Shown here: piece after piece, positions 6,013 through 8,086 of the stretch
How positions within the stretch are numbered: position 1 is the stretch's first letter
Layout: the number at the start of each line of letters is the position of its first letter
Assembly: GCA_945864765.1 (NCBI GenBank)
Contig: CAMBDR010000157.1
Span: 1-8,086 of the forward strand
DNA: 8,086 nucleotides
Direction: 5' to 3'
From: Janthinobacterium lividum
Lineage (GTDB): Bacteria > Pseudomonadota > Gammaproteobacteria > Burkholderiales > Burkholderiaceae_D
Made by a program: the position numbers and the translations under genes
The notes under the pieces: model-generated
What the model was told of the DNA's origin: nothing
The model's input: only the letters and a program-made list of their open reading frames with translations
Database searches by the model: none

Positions 6013-6022
6013 GTTGAATATC
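6004..6022. promoter_or_regulatory. Palindrome GATAT-N9-ATATC over the LysR-gene -35 box
   Basis: This perfect 5-bp dyad with a 9-base spacer contains T-N11-A, the core of LysR-family operators. It covers the predicted -35 box of the regulator's own promoter, as expected for negative autoregulation. The dyad is seen directly; the role is inferred. Confidence 0.4.
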
Positions 6023-6038
6023 TCGAATCCTCGTTCGA

Positions 6039-7772
6039 TTAAAATTCTTCCCATCCGTCCGAAGAAGCGCTAGCCTGGGGTTTTTTGCTGCTTGAAGCTG
6101 GCGCTGGTGCTTTTGCCAATGCTCGGGTTGCTGATGTGGCTGCGGGTGCTTTGTATGCCGATGTGGAACGGGCGGCGGCGGCTTGAGCTGGTGAGTGAGC
6201 CGGGGCCGACACACTACGCCCATGCGGGTAGTCCGGGGTGCGGAAAATACTCACCACTTGCGCCAGATTGGCCGCCTGGTCTTGCATCGATTGGGCTGCT
6301 GCCGCTGCCTCTTCTACCAGCGCGGCGTTTTGTTGGGTGGTTTCATCCATTTCGCTAATGCTGTGATTGACTTGTTCAATCCCCGCGCTTTGCTCCTGGC
6401 TGGCCGAGGTGATTTCCCCCATGATATTGGTGACCAGGCGAATACTCGCCACCACTTCTTCCATGGTCACACCGGCTTGCTCCACCAAATTACTGCCTTC
6501 TTTCACCTTGGAAACCGAATCGTTAATCAGATGTTTGATTTCTTTTGCCGCGCTGGCTGAACGCTGCGCAAGGTTACGCACTTCCGACGCCACCACCGCA
6601 AAGCCGCGCCCCTGTTCCCCGGCGCGCGCCGCTTCCACCGCCGCATTCAAGGCGAGAATATTGGTTTGGAAGGCAATGCCATCAATCACGGCGATGATAT
6701 CGACAATCTTTTTGGACGATTCGGTGATCGAACCCATGGTTTCAATCACATCGGTGACCACGCCACCGCCGCGCAAGGCCACTTCCGAGGAGCGGCTGGC
6801 GAGTTTGTCGGCCTGGGAGGCATTTTCCGCGTTTTGTCGCACGGTGTTGGTTAAATCACGCATCGACGCGGCGGTTTGCCCGAGGGAATCGGCCTGATGT
6901 TCGGTACGACTGGATAAATCGAGATTGCCGCTGGCAATTTCGGACGACGCCGAGGCAATCGAATCCGTACCCTGCCGCACCCTGGTTACAATTTCCAGCA
7001 AGCTGTCATTCATATGCTGCAAGGCATCAATCATTTGCCCGGTTTCATCGGTACTGCGCGATGCAATTTTGTGGGTTAAATCGCCATCGGCCACGCGTTG
7101 GGCGATTTTAACCGCGATTTTGATCGGCACCGTAATGCTATGCGTTGAGCTATACGCCACCAGGACACTCAAGCCACCGGCAAACAAGGCCAGAAACAAA
7201 ATCATCCATTTGGTTTGCACCGCCGTTGTCGCCGAATCTTGCCCGGCTTGATCCATTTGTTTATTTTGAAATTCGATGAATTTATCCAGCACCACAAAAT
7301 ACTTGACCAAGACCGCACGCTTGAAATTAAATTGCACCATTGCATCATCTTTGCGCTCTTCATTAATCATTTTGACAAAATCAGATTGCACTTTACCAAA
7401 CCGCCCACGCGAGGCTTTAATTTCCTTTAACAGTGTGGCACCCGTTTCGCTGTGGGATTCTTTTTCAAGCTTGTCGAAGGCCTGGTTGCTGGACAGGTTT
7501 TTTTCTTCAATATTTTTAAGTTCCGCCTTAATCTGGTTTGCATCCGTCATCACCAGCGTGCTTAACATGCTGCGTGAGATTTCATTCAGGTCGGCTTTAA
7601 TTTTATTTGCCGTCACTGTTTTTGGGTAGCGTTCATTGACAACCTGGTTGACTTGATCTGCCAGACCACTAATGCGTAAAGTAGCCAATGCGGCTAACAA
7701 ACCCAACAATGTAATCACAATTCCAAAGCCAAGTGTCAGGCGTTGGCCAATGTTTAATTTCATGATGTTCAT
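6039..7772 (-). CDS. Methyl-accepting chemotaxis protein with four-helix-bundle sensor and GWEEF tail
   Basis: This is a 577-residue transmembrane chemoreceptor. Membrane helix 1 is at about 13-32 and helix 2 at about 188-207. Between them is a helical periplasmic sensor domain of the 4HB_MCP type (about 34-187). A HAMP linker follows (about 208-262, with ITVPIK and VADGDLTHKI). The long cytoplasmic coiled-coil has its conserved CheA/CheW-binding tip around EVRNLAQRSA (R399), with Gln/Glu-rich methylation helices on both sides (for example QQNAALVEEAAA). An Ala/Pro/Ser-rich linker (about 515-572) leads to the C-terminal pentapeptide GWEEF, which fits the xWxxF tether (NWETF in E. coli Tar/Tsr) that binds CheR and CheB. 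The ligand is unknown. The start at 7772 is chosen over 7820 because AGGA lies 8 bases before it and the preceding 16 residues do not suit the membrane topology. No other chemotaxis gene is in the window. Confidence 0.95.
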   Translation of the reverse strand: MNIMKLNIGQRLTLGFGIVITLLGLLAALATLRISGLADQVNQVVNERYPKTVTANKIKADLNEISRSMLSTLVMTDANQIKAELKNIEEKNLSSNQAFDKLEKESHSETGATLLKEIKASRGRFGKVQSDFVKMINEERKDDAMVQFNFKRAVLVKYFVVLDKFIEFQNKQMDQAGQDSATTAVQTKWMILFLALFAGGLSVLVAYSSTHSITVPIKIAVKIAQRVADGDLTHKIASRSTDETGQMIDALQHMNDSLLEIVTRVRQGTDSIASASSEIASGNLDLSSRTEHQADSLGQTAASMRDLTNTVRQNAENASQADKLASRSSEVALRGGGVVTDVIETMGSITESSKKIVDIIAVIDGIAFQTNILALNAAVEAARAGEQGRGFAVVASEVRNLAQRSASAAKEIKHLINDSVSKVKEGSNLVEQAGVTMEEVVASIRLVTNIMGEITSASQEQSAGIEQVNHSISEMDETTQQNAALVEEAAAAAQSMQDQAANLAQVVSIFRTPDYPHGRSVSAPAHSPAQAAAARSTSAYKAPAATSATRALAKAPAPASSSKKPQASASSDGWEEF

Positions 7773-7780
7773 TTGACGTT

Positions 7781-7784
7781 TCCT
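7781..7784 (-). promoter_or_regulatory. Ribosome binding site deciding the chemoreceptor start
   Basis: AGGA on the minus strand lies 8 bases before the ATG at 7772. The next in-frame ATG (7763) is too far from it, and the upstream ATG (7820) would place the site inside the coding region. Confidence 0.65.
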
Positions 7785-7879
7785 ATGGCAAATCTGAGCG
7801 AGCGTATTTAACAAACACAATCTTACCTTGAGATAGGAAGGAAGAACCGTGTTTAATGAGATTTAAGCAGCTTGTTGAC

Positions 7880-7902
7880 AACACGCGACTGCGCCGCGTG
7901 TT
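7880..7902. terminator. 8-bp perfect GC-rich hairpin downstream of the dehydrogenase gene
   Basis: Bases 7880-7887 pair perfectly with 7895-7902 (AACACGCG with CGCGTGTT) across a 7-base loop. It begins 35 bases after the dehydrogenase stop codon on the minus strand and lies before the chemoreceptor leader. No T-run follows in the direction of transcription, so it is a candidate transcript-end or stabilising hairpin rather than a textbook intrinsic terminator. Confidence 0.4.
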
Positions 7903-7937
7903 CGATTGTTTTGGATTGGCGTAGCAAAATATCCGCT

Positions 7938-8086
7938 TCAATTGGCATCCGCATCATCATTGCGCAGAGAAGCGCAATAATCGACCAGATTTTGGAATGC
8001 GATGCGGAAATACAGTTCATAACTATTTTTTTCCACATAGCCCAAATGCGGGGTGGCCAAGACGTTGGGCATGCGCAACAAGGGTG
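7938..8086 (-). CDS. C-terminus of a D-isomer-specific 2-hydroxyacid dehydrogenase (partial)
   Basis: Only the last 48 residues lie in the window; the rest is beyond the right edge. The visible sequence contains LLRMPNVLATPHLGYV, then a helix SYELYFRIAFQNLVDY, and a short tail ending at TGA (7938-7940). The LPNVLATPHxGYV pattern is the well-known C-terminal segment of D-2-hydroxyacid dehydrogenases, where the His is the catalytic acid/base. These are cytoplasmic NAD(P)H-dependent enzymes that interconvert 2-oxo and D-2-hydroxy acids; the substrate cannot be inferred from the tail. It is read in a different frame from the 61-codon ATG-initiated frame covering the same bases. It lies upstream of the chemoreceptor on the same strand, with a gap of 165 bases. 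Confidence 0.85.
   Translation of the reverse strand, partial: PLLRMPNVLATPHLGYVEKNSYELYFRIAFQNLVDYCASLRNDDADAN

Noticed and set aside
6018..6050. Terminator hairpin after the chemoreceptor stop
   Set aside because: Only a 5-bp stem (TCGAA with TTCGA) with no T-run follows the stop codon.
6092..7629. Several plus-strand frames opposite the chemoreceptor gene
   Set aside because: All are antisense to a long gene with intact membrane, HAMP and signalling motifs, and have no recognisable content of their own.
7773..7820. Upstream ATG at 7820 as the chemoreceptor start
   Set aside because: It adds 16 residues before the first membrane helix with no ribosome binding advantage, while AGGA is correctly placed for 7772.
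7790..7860. Flagellar sigma-28 promoter upstream of the chemoreceptor
   Set aside because: A TAAA is present, but the GCCGATAA partner matches at only about half the positions at the needed spacing.
7853..8038. 61-codon minus-strand frame from the ATG at 8038
   Set aside because: It overlaps the recognised dehydrogenase C-terminus in another frame and has no family resemblance.

Overview
The window reads as chromosomal DNA of a Gram-negative proteobacterium, most likely a betaproteobacterium. The basis is moderate GC, an Ala/Gln-rich codon style, an E. coli Tar-like chemoreceptor with a C-terminal CheR-tethering pentapeptide, and a NodD/NahR-type LysR regulator. The genus cannot be fixed from sequence alone. 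No mobile element, CRISPR array, tRNA or rRNA was recognised.

Layout. Bases 1-391 hold no convincing gene, only a strong 11-bp hairpin (238-265) and a minus-strand open frame running off the left edge. A plus-strand pair follows. One gene (392-2146) encodes an exported serine hydrolase of the beta-lactamase/penicillin-binding fold with a C-terminal extension. The other (2147-2791) encodes a seven-helix TRIC/UPF0126 membrane protein whose ATG directly abuts the hydrolase stop codon. From 2873 to 8086 everything is on the minus strand. In transcription order from the right edge these are: the C-terminus of a D-2-hydroxyacid dehydrogenase (cut by the window end), a methyl-accepting chemotaxis protein, a LysR-type regulator, a rubrerythrin, a 54-residue rubredoxin, and a rubredoxin reductase.

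The most coherent system is the rubrerythrin-rubredoxin-rubredoxin reductase cluster (2873-4820). By family knowledge it forms a complete electron path: NAD(P)H to the FAD reductase, to rubredoxin, to the diiron centre of rubrerythrin, to H2O2. Directly upstream of rubrerythrin is a candidate OxyR site with the canonical two-half-site geometry (4902-4938), followed at once by a plausible -35/-10 pair. This suggests peroxide-induced expression. The adjacent LysR-type gene is a rival candidate regulator. The rubrerythrin also carries an apparent extra helix with a second, degenerate metal-binding-like motif. Helically phased A-tracts lie between the rubrerythrin and rubredoxin genes.

Two coding segments here are easy to miss because of their size: the rubredoxin (4055-4219) and the truncated dehydrogenase end (7938-8086).
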